From NCBI RefSeq assembly GCF_016278365.1, contig NZ_JADQBZ010000007.1:1-64000 (forward strand): a DNA stretch of 64,000 bases. Reading direction: 5' to 3'. The DNA comes from Methanolobus sp. (GTDB lineage: Archaea; Halobacteriota; Methanosarcinia; Methanosarcinales; Methanosarcinaceae). A program made the position numbers and the translations under genes. The notes under the pieces are model-generated. The model did no database searches. It saw only the letters and a list, made by a program, of their open reading frames with translations, and had not been told where the DNA came from. This document shows positions 29,544 through 38,101 of this stretch, piece by piece. Position 1 is the first letter of the stretch. Each line of letters begins with the position of its first letter.

Positions 29544-29588
29544 TACTGAGTAATTTACTATAAATCAACTTTACTAAATCACCCAGTA
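29544..29588. promoter_or_regulatory. Large imperfect palindrome over the cas3 promoter, candidate Csa3 operator
   Basis: Two 19-base arms, 29544-29562 and 29570-29588, identical at 15 of 19 positions when one is inverted, with a 7-base spacer. The minus-strand TATA-like GATTTATAGTA for cas3 (about 29556-29566) lies inside it. It is 33 bases from the cas3 start and about 150 from the csa3 start. A dimer of the neighbouring Csa3 could bind here and set cas3 expression; this is inference from position and symmetry. Confidence 0.55.
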
Positions 29589-29740
29589 ATTAATTAGATT
29601 CAATTTCTATCAAATGTTAATATTGTACACCTTTAATATATACTTTACTATTCTTTATCTGAACAGTAACACATACGAATATAGATATGTCTATTTACCC
29701 TGATTAAAACTATATAGAAACATTAACATACTATTCTCCG

Positions 29741-30340
29741 ATGTCCAATCTAACACTCATCACTACACTCTACACCCTTGAACCTGTACTTGTCTGTGTG
29801 ACACGCCTCTCGCCTTCAAGATTGATCATACTCACGGAGGATGGGGCCGTGGACAAGAAAGTGCAGGCGGAGCAGATGCTGGAAGCTACATTCGGGAAGT
29901 TCATCGAAGTGAAGAAACTCATCACTTCCCTGTACGACACCGTGAGGGTCGCACAGGACGTGGCCGGTGCGGTTGAAGAAGAGCACGGGCGGGGCAACCA
30001 GGTGATGATTAACGTCTCAGGAGGAAGGAAGCCCCAGGCATTCGGAGCCCTGTTTGGAGCCTACGCGCGCAGCGACATGGTAAAGCGGGTCGTTTACGTG
30101 ACCGAAGAGGACAACTTCATGATAGACTTTCCCATCCTGAGCTTCAACATATCGCCCACGAAAAAGGCAATACTCGAGCACATCAGGCAGGGTGAGAAAG
30201 CAGTTACTGTCATTGCCGGTAAGGTGGGTATCTCACGAGGGATGGCTTATAACCACATCCGGGAACTCAAGGACATGGGATACATATCCGATGATGAGGG
30301 TTTCAGTATAACCGATTCGGGAAGGCTGGCAGTCATCTGA
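29741..30340 (+). CDS. csa3: CARF-domain transcriptional regulator Csa3
   Basis: Regulator of CRISPR loci: N-terminal CARF (Rossmann-like) domain, about residues 1-130, with INVSGGRKPQAFGALFGAYA as the ligand loop, and a C-terminal winged helix, about 140-199 (AGKVGISRGMAYNHIRELKDMGYI). CARF domains sense cyclic oligoadenylates or other nucleotide signals. Csa3 is best known from type I-A systems of Sulfolobales, so its pairing with a type I-E operon is unusual. Divergent from cas3 with 229 bases between starts; a TATA box lies near 29634-29642. GC content is visibly higher than in the cas genes. Confidence 0.87.
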   Translation: MSNLTLITTLYTLEPVLVCVTRLSPSRLIILTEDGAVDKKVQAEQMLEATFGKFIEVKKLITSLYDTVRVAQDVAGAVEEEHGRGNQVMINVSGGRKPQAFGALFGAYARSDMVKRVVYVTEEDNFMIDFPILSFNISPTKKAILEHIRQGEKAVTVIAGKVGISRGMAYNHIRELKDMGYISDDEGFSITDSGRLAVI

Positions 30341-30705
30341 CCCAGCAAAGAATAAGCAATAAGGAAGAGGGATGAAGAGGTTATCCAATTAGAATTTTGA
30401 TTTTAAAGCCTATTCATTTTTTCATTAAGACTATCTATTTTTCAAACAACTGCCTAGACATGGATTTACAGGATTAACACGGATTCATGGTAGTGCTGGA
30501 AACTAAGACCGGAAAAAGATAAAATCCGTGTAAATCCCGTGTTAATCCGTGTCTTGATGTTCCATGGATGGATACGAATCGTGAAATAGTAAGGAACGCC
30601 GTCAAATTAGAACGGGAGGGTTTCAGGAGCTAATAAGGTATCCTCTTTGAGATTAGTTTCTGATTCCAGAGCTCTTATATACCTACAACCCAAAAGTATC
30701 TTATC
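30341..30705. other. Intergenic region with inverted repeat
   Basis: Holds an imperfect inverted repeat (listed separately) between csa3 and a toxin-antitoxin remnant. No gene seen. Confidence 0.45.
30458..30556. repeat. Imperfect inverted repeat with GGATTAACACGG arms
   Basis: GGATTTACA and GGATTAACACGG on the left (30462-30482) recur inverted as TGTAAATCC and CCGTGTTAATCC on the right (about 30530-30548). Sequences of this kind recur in intergenic DNA of many methanogens and bacteria as short mobile or hairpin-forming repeats; a function is unknown. Confidence 0.5.
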
Positions 30706-30903
30706 ATGAGGAGCTTCCATACTTTTACTCGTAGGTTTAGCAGTAAAAAGATAGCTGGAGTCAGGAAAGCCTCTTATCCTTCTGAAGAATGTTTGGATTC
30801 TGAGTTCATCAAAGAAGTAGAGCAAAGTATACAGGACGTTAAAAACGGAAAAGGTACAAAGTACGATTCACTTGAAGATTTGTTTGCCAGCTATGAAAAA
30901 TGA
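30706..30903 (+). CDS. Antitoxin-like small protein (RelB/DUF-type), possibly N-truncated
   Basis: 65 codons. The C-terminal half (SEECLDSEFIKEVEQSIQDV, then KYDSLEDLFASYEK) resembles antitoxins that precede RelE-type toxins in methanogens, where a helix wraps the toxin. The N-terminal 20 residues are odd and no good ribosome site is seen, so the original start may be lost. It overlaps the next frame by four bases (ATGA), the normal toxin-antitoxin arrangement. Confidence 0.45.
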   Translation: MRSFHTFTRRFSSKKIAGVRKASYPSEECLDSEFIKEVEQSIQDVKNGKGTKYDSLEDLFASYEK

Positions 30904-31136
30904 CATATCGGATTCTTACATCACCTGATTTTGAGAAGGAGATCGCGACTCTGTTCAGGAAGTATCCTGCAGTAAACCCTTTTCAAAACCTCAGGGCTTG
31001 CGGTCATCCGGGACAGGAAAATGCGCGGGAGCAACGCCGGAAAAAGAATGCAGGCTTGCCCCCTCACAAACTCACGCCGGGACTTCCATCTTCTTTTCAC
31101 GGTCCCAGTGGCGGTGCTCTTTCATTGCAGCTATAA
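30900..31136 (+). pseudogene. RelE/ParE-type toxin remnant
   Basis: Starts MTYRILTSPDFEKEIATLFRKYPAV, minus its middle a typical opening of RelE-superfamily mRNA interferases (strand, then helix with a basic face). After about residue 25 the homology ends and the frame runs on as low-complexity sequence into the 3' end of the catalase gene on the other strand. The catalytic C-terminal strands are absent, so an active toxin is unlikely. It overlaps the antitoxin-like gene by four bases. Confidence 0.5.
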
Positions 31137-33198
31137 AGGATTCATTGAACGCGTTACTCCCGCCGGAGTTACGGACCGTTACAACGCCCCTGTCTGTCAC
31201 AACAGCGGAACCGGGCTCTGCAAGGTTAACTCCCATTATGCTGGAAGCTGCGAGCAGATCCACGCCGTCGCCTGTCGCTCCGATAGGCTTGCAGTGTTTG
31301 AAAACCTCATTGATGAAGTGGATAGCATCTCCCTGCATCCTGAGGGTGTTTATGCTCTCCTGACCTCCGGGGATATATACAGCGTCGTACATTACGGAAG
31401 CTGCACCTTCAAAATTCTTGTCGACCTCCATTTCCTTCCCATCGGAATTTTTAAGCATCTTCCTGAACTTTGAAATGAGATCGGCCTGTGCTCCTGCACC
31501 CATCAGGGCCTTCTTGACGCTCTCTATCTCTGCATAGTTGTACCCGTCAGCAGCAAGAATTGCGACCTTTCTGCTCTTGACCGAGTCCTTGCGTGTATGC
31601 TCGCTCAGTTCCTGGCTGACATTCCTTGATTTCTTTGTCACAGGAGAGCCGCCCTTCATTTTAGGCGCATCCGCAGCAACACCTTTTGCTATTTCAATAG
31701 CAAGGTCCCCATCAACATTATTGAACATGTCCACAATACCTTGCCTGATACTGCGGTCTTTGACCTTCCCCACCTCAAAATGGAATGCCCTTATGATATG
31801 CATCTTCTCAGGCTCTGACATGCTGTTCCAGAAGAGCTTGGCCTGGCTGTAGAAGTCCTTGAACTTCTCGCTCCTGGCACGGATCTTCCGGCCTTCCACC
31901 TTCTCTGCATAGTGCACGAATGCCCCTTCCTCTGCAGATGCAGGTTTTGGCAGGCCTTGGGCAACCGAGTTGGGGAAGTAGCTTCCCTTGCCTTTGTTGA
32001 TGGTCATGCGGTTGTAGCCTTCCCGCTGGTTGTTACTGATGGGTGCAAGAGGCCTGTTGATAGGTATCTCATGGAAATTAGGACCACCAAGACGTATCAG
32101 CTGCGTATCAAGGTAGGAAAACAGCCTGCCCTGCAATAGGGGGTCGTTGGAGAAATCTATACCCGGAACTATGTTCGCAGGACAGAACGCAACCTGTTCC
32201 GTTTCCGCAAAGAAATTATCCGGATTGCGGTTAAGTGTCATCTTACCGATCCACTTGATAGGCACATCCTCTTCCGGCCAGATCTTTGTCGGGTCAAGGA
32301 TATCGAAGTCAAAGTTGAACTCATCCTCTTCTTCAAGGAGCTGCACACCCAGTTCATATTCGGGATAGTGTCCCATCTCAATGGCTTCCCACAGGTCACG
32401 TCTGTGGAAGTCAGGATCCTTCCCTCCTGTTTTCTGTGCCTCGTCCCACACCATTGAATGGATACCAAGCATTGGCCGCCAGTGGAACTTAATGAACCTG
32501 CCCTTACCCTGTGCATTGACAAAACGGAATGTGTTGACACCAAATCCCTGCATCATCCTGTAACTTCTCGGGATACCGCGGTCTGAGAGCAGCCACATTA
32601 TCATATGAGCATTCTCCGGATGCTGCGCCACGAAATCCCAGAAAGTATCGTGAGCCGCTGAGGCCTGTGGTATCTGATTATCCTGTTCAGGCTTGATGGA
32701 GTGAACAAGGTCCGGGAACTTCATGGCATCCTGGATGAAAAAGACCGGGATATTGTTACCCACTATGTCATAATTGCCCTCTTCAGTATAGAACTTAGTT
32801 GCAAAGCCTCGCACATCTCTTACAGTATCAGCTGAACCCCTGAAACCAACAACTGTAGAGAATCTGACAAATACAGGTGTCTTCTTAGAAGGGTCCTGGA
32901 GGAACTTTGCGGAAGTATACTCCGCCAGGGGTTCATACACCTGAAAAAACCCATGCGCTGCGGAACCCCTTGCATGAACTACCCTCTCAGGTATACGCTC
33001 GTGATCAAAATGTGTCAGCTTTTCTCTAAAGTGAAAATCCTCAAGCAGAGTTGGTCCCCTTTCTCCCGTTTTGAGCGATATGTCTGTATTTTCGACCCTG
33101 AGTCCCTGATTGGTAGTCAGGAACTCCCGTTCCTTATCCTCACTGAACTGTTCAAGTTGCTCGTTTTTGCTATTTTCATTTACTTTCCCTTTCTCCAT
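31072..33198 (-). CDS. katE: Large-subunit catalase (HPII type) with C-terminal DJ-1/PfpI-like domain
   Basis: Haem catalase degrading hydrogen peroxide, about 708 residues. The catalytic histidine is in VVHARGSAAHG, the asparagine in VGNNIPVFFIQD, and the haem-ligand tyrosine in RLFSYLDTQLIRLGG. After the catalase core (about residues 40-520) comes a linker and a flavodoxin-like DJ-1/PfpI domain (KVAILAADGYNYAEIE to the end), as in clade 2 enzymes. The frame is open to 33369, but GAGG before ATG 33198 and the lack of homology upstream favour that start. Catalases of this size are patchy in methanogens, suggesting transfer from bacteria. Symbol assigned by resemblance. Confidence 0.92.
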   Translation of the reverse strand: MEKGKVNENSKNEQLEQFSEDKEREFLTTNQGLRVENTDISLKTGERGPTLLEDFHFREKLTHFDHERIPERVVHARGSAAHGFFQVYEPLAEYTSAKFLQDPSKKTPVFVRFSTVVGFRGSADTVRDVRGFATKFYTEEGNYDIVGNNIPVFFIQDAMKFPDLVHSIKPEQDNQIPQASAAHDTFWDFVAQHPENAHMIMWLLSDRGIPRSYRMMQGFGVNTFRFVNAQGKGRFIKFHWRPMLGIHSMVWDEAQKTGGKDPDFHRRDLWEAIEMGHYPEYELGVQLLEEEDEFNFDFDILDPTKIWPEEDVPIKWIGKMTLNRNPDNFFAETEQVAFCPANIVPGIDFSNDPLLQGRLFSYLDTQLIRLGGPNFHEIPINRPLAPISNNQREGYNRMTINKGKGSYFPNSVAQGLPKPASAEEGAFVHYAEKVEGRKIRARSEKFKDFYSQAKLFWNSMSEPEKMHIIRAFHFEVGKVKDRSIRQGIVDMFNNVDGDLAIEIAKGVAADAPKMKGGSPVTKKSRNVSQELSEHTRKDSVKSRKVAILAADGYNYAEIESVKKALMGAGAQADLISKFRKMLKNSDGKEMEVDKNFEGAASVMYDAVYIPGGQESINTLRMQGDAIHFINEVFKHCKPIGATGDGVDLLAASSIMGVNLAEPGSAVVTDRGVVTVRNSGGSNAFNESFIAAMKEHRHWDREKKMEVPA

Positions 33199-33644
33199 GA
33201 TCTTGTCCTCTTCAGTTGTATGATGGAACTTTTCGAATTCCCAGTGTTGCCACTTAGATCGAATACGATAGCACGAGCAATCTCCTGATCGCACATAACG
33301 GAAAGAGGCAGAAAAGCATTTTTGCTCTGCGGAATCATCCTGCCTTTTTTTAGCATACTTTTTTGGCATGCTATGATGGAAGCTCCAGATGACTATACAA
33401 TAAGCTCCAGATCCGTTCTAATGGAATGGCTGGCTGCTTAAATATAAGCCAAGCTACTTTCTGCTACCTACTCCCCCTTTAAATATAGGTGTTCATCATT
33501 ATTTGAATGTTTTTATATATCTTGGGGTAAATATTTTAATCCTAATGCTTCAAAAAAAGTAATTCTGTGCATAAGATCTAATTTTGCTGTTGATCATTAG
33601 GAATTGGGAACATTACTGCGACCACATAAGAACAGGATGGTTTC
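33199..33644. other. Intergenic region upstream of the catalase
   Basis: Two minus-strand TATA-like elements, at about 33439-33449 and 33478-33489 (TATATTTAAA reading on that strand), could drive the catalase with a leader of some 200 bases. No other gene is seen. Confidence 0.45.
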
Positions 33645-36155
33645 TCAGAGCACACCATCAAAGTAATGTCCCTGTGTGGTATACTCGCTCCTGGAAAGTG
33701 GCCTGCAGCTTTTCCCCTCCAGTCCACTCCTGTAAGCTCGTATTGTTTCCCTTATCTCTTTTTTGCTATTCATGGACAGGTAAAGTCTGAGCACGCCTAT
33801 GCCGCTGTCTCTCAGGCTCTCCAGATGTTCACGCATATCAAGCACCTTTGAATGATAGATCAAAGTGCGTCTTCCCGTGCGCTTTACAGGGAAATTCTCT
33901 CCTTTGTTATCTTCAAGTGATACGTTGCTGCCCTGTTCAAGGATCTTTCTGTCAACAAGGGGCTTTAAAAGATCGTTCTCTGTTATAAGAAGCAACTCCC
34001 TGCCATATGCAAGCAATTCTAACTGATGCTGCTCTCCTTCCTTTCCGGCCGCTGAGGAAATGTCCTTTATCTCCTCCAGGTTCAGTTCAGTGGAAAGTGT
34101 GACCCTTCGGGCCCCCGATTCAAAATAAGCAGAAGCTGTCTCATTATTGAATATATTCAGCTCCCTCTGGGCCACAAACGATATTCCCATCTGCACTGCA
34201 ACTCTCACGGTGCCGGGATTTGAGCATGCTACCGTGAATTTTGCCCGGTGCACATCTTCCATCAGCTTTTTCAGGGCCTCAAGCTCATGATCGAAAGCCA
34301 CCTGGGGAGTGACAAAGACTATCTCTGTTCCCTTTGCCCGTATCTCACCGATATGCAGGCTGTTCTGAGCCTCTGTCAGTTCACTGAACATCTCAATAGG
34401 TATATAAATGATATCAGCACCGGCATTCACAGCAGCAAACAGTGATTCGGTGCTGCTGACATCAGCGCTCAAAAGAAGTCGTTTTCTGGTTTTTGCAAAT
34501 GCGATATCTGCAGGCTTTATGTTTTGCTTTCCAGGTTCCCGGATCGCACATCCATCTGCAGCAGGCTGTTTCCTCTCTCTCTTATATGACATCAGAACCG
34601 CTTCCTGGAGAAGTGACACTGCCTGCCTCCTTGCATTAGTAAGGACACCAACAGGTATGAAGATGTTCTCATCTGATACAACTTCGACAGAGCCTGGATG
34701 ATAGGGTGTGTCACCAAGTTTTTCCATAGCCCGCGATATCTGTTCACCAGTAGTCGGAGAGCTTATCGCCTCCAGGACAACAAAATCATCTGTGAAGGAT
34801 ACAGAGTTTCTGTTTTCTTCCATCTCTATCCTGAGCTTTTCTCCAAGGCGGGCAAATACCCTGATAACAATCGGGATAGTCCGTAGCTTCTTTTTCCGGA
34901 TGTTGTCGATGAGCCTGTTGTCGGTTGAAAGAAATACTTCATCCTGTGGCCGGACAGCCTTGCCAGTCTTGGGGCTGATCTCAAGAATAACCTCTTCGCC
35001 TTTTGAGGCCTTTTCAACCCTTTCCCCTCCGGAAGTGATGAAGTCGACCCTGCAACCGAGCATTCTCATGCTGGTGAGTATTCCGATCCCGTCCTTGTCA
35101 TTGATGTCCTGCAGGAGTTTTATTTTCAGGCCTGCATGGTGTTTTGACCGGGATATCTCCTTTACCCTGCCAAGAGTAAGACCATAACTTGAACTGTATT
35201 TCTGGTGTGTGACATCCTTCTGTCCTAAAACAAAACCCTTTGTAAAGCCTCTGTAAAACAGTTTTGCAAGATCCGTCTCATAAGCCTCAATTTCCTGGGA
35301 ACTGAGATTACTGCCGGTCCTGCATATCCTCTCGACTGCCGTCTTATAGGCTTCAGAACTTGCGGTCACATATTCCGGTTTTTTCATCCGCCCTTCTATT
35401 TTCAGGCTTTTTATGCCGGTCCTGACTATACTGGCAAGTTCGGGAAGAGTGCAAAGTTCGGCACAGCTTATGGGATATTCACCTATTAATCCCCTGCCTG
35501 CCTCCTCTCCGTCGATCATCAGATGATACTGCCTGCGGCACGGCTGCGTGCAGGCCCCCCTGTTTGCACTTCGGTCGCTGAGGAAACTGCTGAAGAGGCA
35601 TCTGCCTGAGTAGGAATAGCACAGAGCCCCGTGGACGAAGAGTTCAATATCAATGTTGCTCCTGTCAACGATATCTTTGACCTGTTCCACAGTAAGCTCT
35701 CTTGAGAGTATGACCCTGGATGCACCTGCCTCTTCAGCAAAGGCCACTCCCTCCAGGTTATGGATGGTCATCTGGGTGCTTGCATGTAATGGAAGATCGG
35801 GATAGGTGCTGCTTAGCATCTTCATCAGTCCCAGGTCCTCAATTATGATGGCATCGATCCCATAGGAATATGCCTTATCGACAACATCAAGCGCATTCTG
35901 TAGTTCTTTCTGCTTGACAGGGATGTTCAGTGCCAGGAAAACCTTAACGCCTCTGGAATGCGCAAGATCTATTGCTTCTTCCAGTTCGTCCAACCTGAAG
36001 TTCTTTGCCCCCTTTCTTGCATTAAAATCCTCTACCCCAAGGTATACAGCATCAGCTGCTCCCTTTATTGCACCAAGCAGGGCTTCAGTATCGCCTGCAG
36101 GAGCCAGTATTTCCGGTGGCTGGCAGTATTTGTAAATATTATCACTAGCGGTCAT
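33645..36155 (-). CDS. U32-family peptidase/RNA-modification-like protein with duplicated domain
   Basis: 836 residues. The first half is a classical U32 (YhbU/RlhA-like) barrel: PPEILAPAGDTEALLGAI at the start, DAVYLGVEDFNARKGAKNF, LELF VHGAL-CYSYSGRCLFSS and RGACTQPCRRQY with the conserved cysteines, and then the DUF3656-like middle. The second half (from about residue 545, LLLSADVSSTESLFAAVNAGADIIYIP) repeats the barrel in weaker form. In bacteria, relatives (RlhA, TrhP) hydroxylate 23S rRNA or tRNA using prephenate-derived or iron-sulfur chemistry; older annotation is collagenase-like peptidase. ATG 36155 is chosen; GTG 36161 is an alternative. Confidence 0.85.
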   Translation of the reverse strand: MTASDNIYKYCQPPEILAPAGDTEALLGAIKGAADAVYLGVEDFNARKGAKNFRLDELEEAIDLAHSRGVKVFLALNIPVKQKELQNALDVVDKAYSYGIDAIIIEDLGLMKMLSSTYPDLPLHASTQMTIHNLEGVAFAEEAGASRVILSRELTVEQVKDIVDRSNIDIELFVHGALCYSYSGRCLFSSFLSDRSANRGACTQPCRRQYHLMIDGEEAGRGLIGEYPISCAELCTLPELASIVRTGIKSLKIEGRMKKPEYVTASSEAYKTAVERICRTGSNLSSQEIEAYETDLAKLFYRGFTKGFVLGQKDVTHQKYSSSYGLTLGRVKEISRSKHHAGLKIKLLQDINDKDGIGILTSMRMLGCRVDFITSGGERVEKASKGEEVILEISPKTGKAVRPQDEVFLSTDNRLIDNIRKKKLRTIPIVIRVFARLGEKLRIEMEENRNSVSFTDDFVVLEAISSPTTGEQISRAMEKLGDTPYHPGSVEVVSDENIFIPVGVLTNARRQAVSLLQEAVLMSYKRERKQPAADGCAIREPGKQNIKPADIAFAKTRKRLLLSADVSSTESLFAAVNAGADIIYIPIEMFSELTEAQNSLHIGEIRAKGTEIVFVTPQVAFDHELEALKKLMEDVHRAKFTVACSNPGTVRVAVQMGISFVAQRELNIFNNETASAYFESGARRVTLSTELNLEEIKDISSAAGKEGEQHQLELLAYGRELLLITENDLLKPLVDRKILEQGSNVSLEDNKGENFPVKRTGRRTLIYHSKVLDMREHLESLRDSGIGVLRLYLSMNSKKEIRETIRAYRSGLEGKSCRPLSRSEYTTQGHYFDGVL

Positions 36156-36375
36156 TTTCACGAGGTATGATGTTTATCTATAGTGTTATTTATGATAGTG
36201 CCTAACAAGTGTATTATTTAAAACGGTTTCTCAGAACATCCTTTAGTGTGAGGTGTTCAGCTCTTGCAGAAACTCATATTTTTCGGACGACACGAATAAA
36301 TATGATCATTCTTCTCCTTAAATTGAAGAAGGCGAAGAATGAGAATTAAATGTTCCGGAAAGAGAGGGGTTATGT

Positions 36376-36564
36376 ATGGCTATAAGTAAAGTTTATTTTC
36401 AGATCATATGTTTTATTGTGTTTTCACTCTCATACCTGGTTATAATCAATCTGTATTTTATGTCAAGAGGGAATGCTGCCTGGGTTTTTGCTCCGGGCAC
36501 CTTGCTGGTCGGTCTGGTGGGATATTGGATAGGTGATTATCTCTATACGCGCTATTTTAAATAA
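36376..36564 (+). CDS. Small two-helix membrane protein
   Basis: 62 residues with two hydrophobic segments (IICFIVFSLSYLVIINLYF and PGTLLVGLVGYWIGDYLY) joined by a short loop RGNAAWVFA. GAGGGG precedes the ATG. No family recognised; it lies 87 bases before the truncated corrinoid gene with its own TATA-like region between them. Confidence 0.6.
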   Translation: MAISKVYFQIICFIVFSLSYLVIINLYFMSRGNAAWVFAPGTLLVGLVGYWIGDYLYTRYFK

Positions 36565-36651
36565 TATTCTAAATATAAAACCAGGGCACCAAAAGAATTA
36601 TATACGTATGAATATTATCAGATTTAATATATAATAAAAGGTTGTTATAAT

Positions 36652-36969
36652 ATGCAAACTTCACAATTGACCGGCCAGGATATTATCAGTATGGCAAAAC
36701 ATGCCGTAGTAAGCCTTGACATGGAAGAAGCTGAACATGCTGCAAGGGAGGCGCTTGAAGCAGGCCTTGATCCTGTGACATTCATCGAAAAAGGATTTGT
36801 GGCCGGCATGAAGGAGATCGGAGATATGTTCGAGGAAGACAAAATCACACTTATGCAGATATTTGCGGCTTCAAAGATCATGGACGCAGGTCTTGATATC
36901 CTAAAACCTGAAATGGATAACCCGGAGCATAAGTTCTGTTTCTTTGGGAATATCGCCATGAGTGTTTAA
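36652..36969 (+). pseudogene. Truncated methyltransferase corrinoid protein
   Basis: 105 codons matching only the N-terminal four-helix cap of the corrinoid proteins of methanogenic methyltransferases (MtmC/MtbC/MttC type): SMAKHAVVSLDMEEAEHAAREAL, GFVAGMKEIGDMFEEDKI and AASKIMDAGLDILKPEM. The B12-binding Rossmann half with the DxHxxG cobalt-ligating motif is missing; after KPEM the frame reads only a short unrelated tail and stops. No methyltransferase or pylB-type partner is adjacent. It is most simply a remnant; a separate cap protein cannot be excluded. Confidence 0.7.
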
Positions 36970-37067
36970 AAGTGCGAATGACCGTAAAGAAATCAATGGG
37001 ATAAATAAAATAAAGGATTTTATAAAGGTGTGAGCAGGCTTTTAAATCTGATTATTGTCTGTTCCTC

Positions 37068-37820
37068 TCAAAAAGTACTTCCTGAGACGATTTCCATTAT
37101 TGAATCCCTGCAACTGCCTTCTATATGTATCACGGAGAATTTCGACTCCAGCATCTTGGCAAACTCCGGGCAGAAACTTGAGAGCGGAACCTTATCGTCA
37201 GCCCACCACATCCGCCTGTAATGACTCAGGTATCCGAAATTGTTCCTGAACTTATAGAATTCCCTCACTTTTCCCACTCCGGCAAGCCCTTCGGATTCCA
37301 GGGGTAACACCACGATATCATTCAGCCTCATGCCCATTGTAAAATTGAAAATGTCCTCAGACCATACATCAAGAACTGACTCGTCAAGCCCGGACAGTTT
37401 TGCAATGATCATCTCCTTGATCTGCTCACGTTTTTCAAAGTTATCGAACTTATCCATGGTCTCGTCAAAGTGCTTCAATTCCTCATTGAAGTTCTTCAGT
37501 TTCCTGTTAAGTCCCTGCATCTTCCTGACCACTTCAGGGCGCTCTGAAGAGAAGTCAAGGTCCTTGGTGGCCTCCTCGAATTCCTTCCTGAACTTGTCAT
37601 CAAAATCTCTGTATTGCTCCCCCAAGTAGAAGTGTTTCTTGTGATCAGCAGGTGTGTCCCTCAGTTCCATGAACTCCTGGCCAAACTGCTCCAGAAGGTG
37701 CAGGTTCAGGTCCAGGGAAAGCACTCCTCTCTCGAAACAATCCTTTTCCTGGTGGCCGCAGTATCCCGCGCGCACTATCCATACATTTGCCTTGCGTTGG
37801 TAAACCATATTGTCTCTCAT
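37068..37820 (-). CDS. Hypothetical protein with split beta-barrel-like ends and central coiled coil
   Basis: About 250 residues. The N-terminus (KANVWIVRAGYCGHQEKDCFERGVLSLD) and the C-terminal half (NDIVVLPLESEGLAGVGKVREFYKF, then NNFGYLSHYRRMWWADD) resemble the two parts of the small modified-base-binding or gating domain found at the start of Mrr-like restriction enzymes. Between them a charged helix-rich stretch of about 90 residues (KFRKEFEEATKDLDF to REQIKEMIIAKL) looks like a coiled coil. This reading is weak. The first ATG, 37820, is used; TTG 37832 and ATG 37808 are also possible. A TATA box lies about 40 bases upstream. Confidence 0.6.
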   Translation of the reverse strand: MRDNMVYQRKANVWIVRAGYCGHQEKDCFERGVLSLDLNLHLLEQFGQEFMELRDTPADHKKHFYLGEQYRDFDDKFRKEFEEATKDLDFSSERPEVVRKMQGLNRKLKNFNEELKHFDETMDKFDNFEKREQIKEMIIAKLSGLDESVLDVWSEDIFNFTMGMRLNDIVVLPLESEGLAGVGKVREFYKFRNNFGYLSHYRRMWWADDKVPLSSFCPEFAKMLESKFSVIHIEGSCRDSIMEIVSGSTF

Positions 37821-38101
37821 ATAAGTATGCAATTATTCTAACTAATAGTCACTCGCAGTTACTTAAATATATAATACTCAGGCTCTACAGAAACCTGCAT
37901 TCTAATTCAAATATATGTCCCCTATGATTATATTATTCGATCTGTATTTATTCTGAGCGTCCTACAGAGCCAATAGTTAGTTATATCTTATTGAATGTGG
38001 TTTGTGATAAGCATAATCCATGGGAGCTTACAGGTACCCCGCTTCACAAAGATCGATGTGATATATTCCAGCGAGCTCCCAGTAAAAACAACGGACATAA
38101 T

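Noticed and set aside
31072-33369. Longer catalase start at 33369
   Set aside because: The extra 57 residues are basic and low in family similarity, and GAGG is well placed before ATG 33198.
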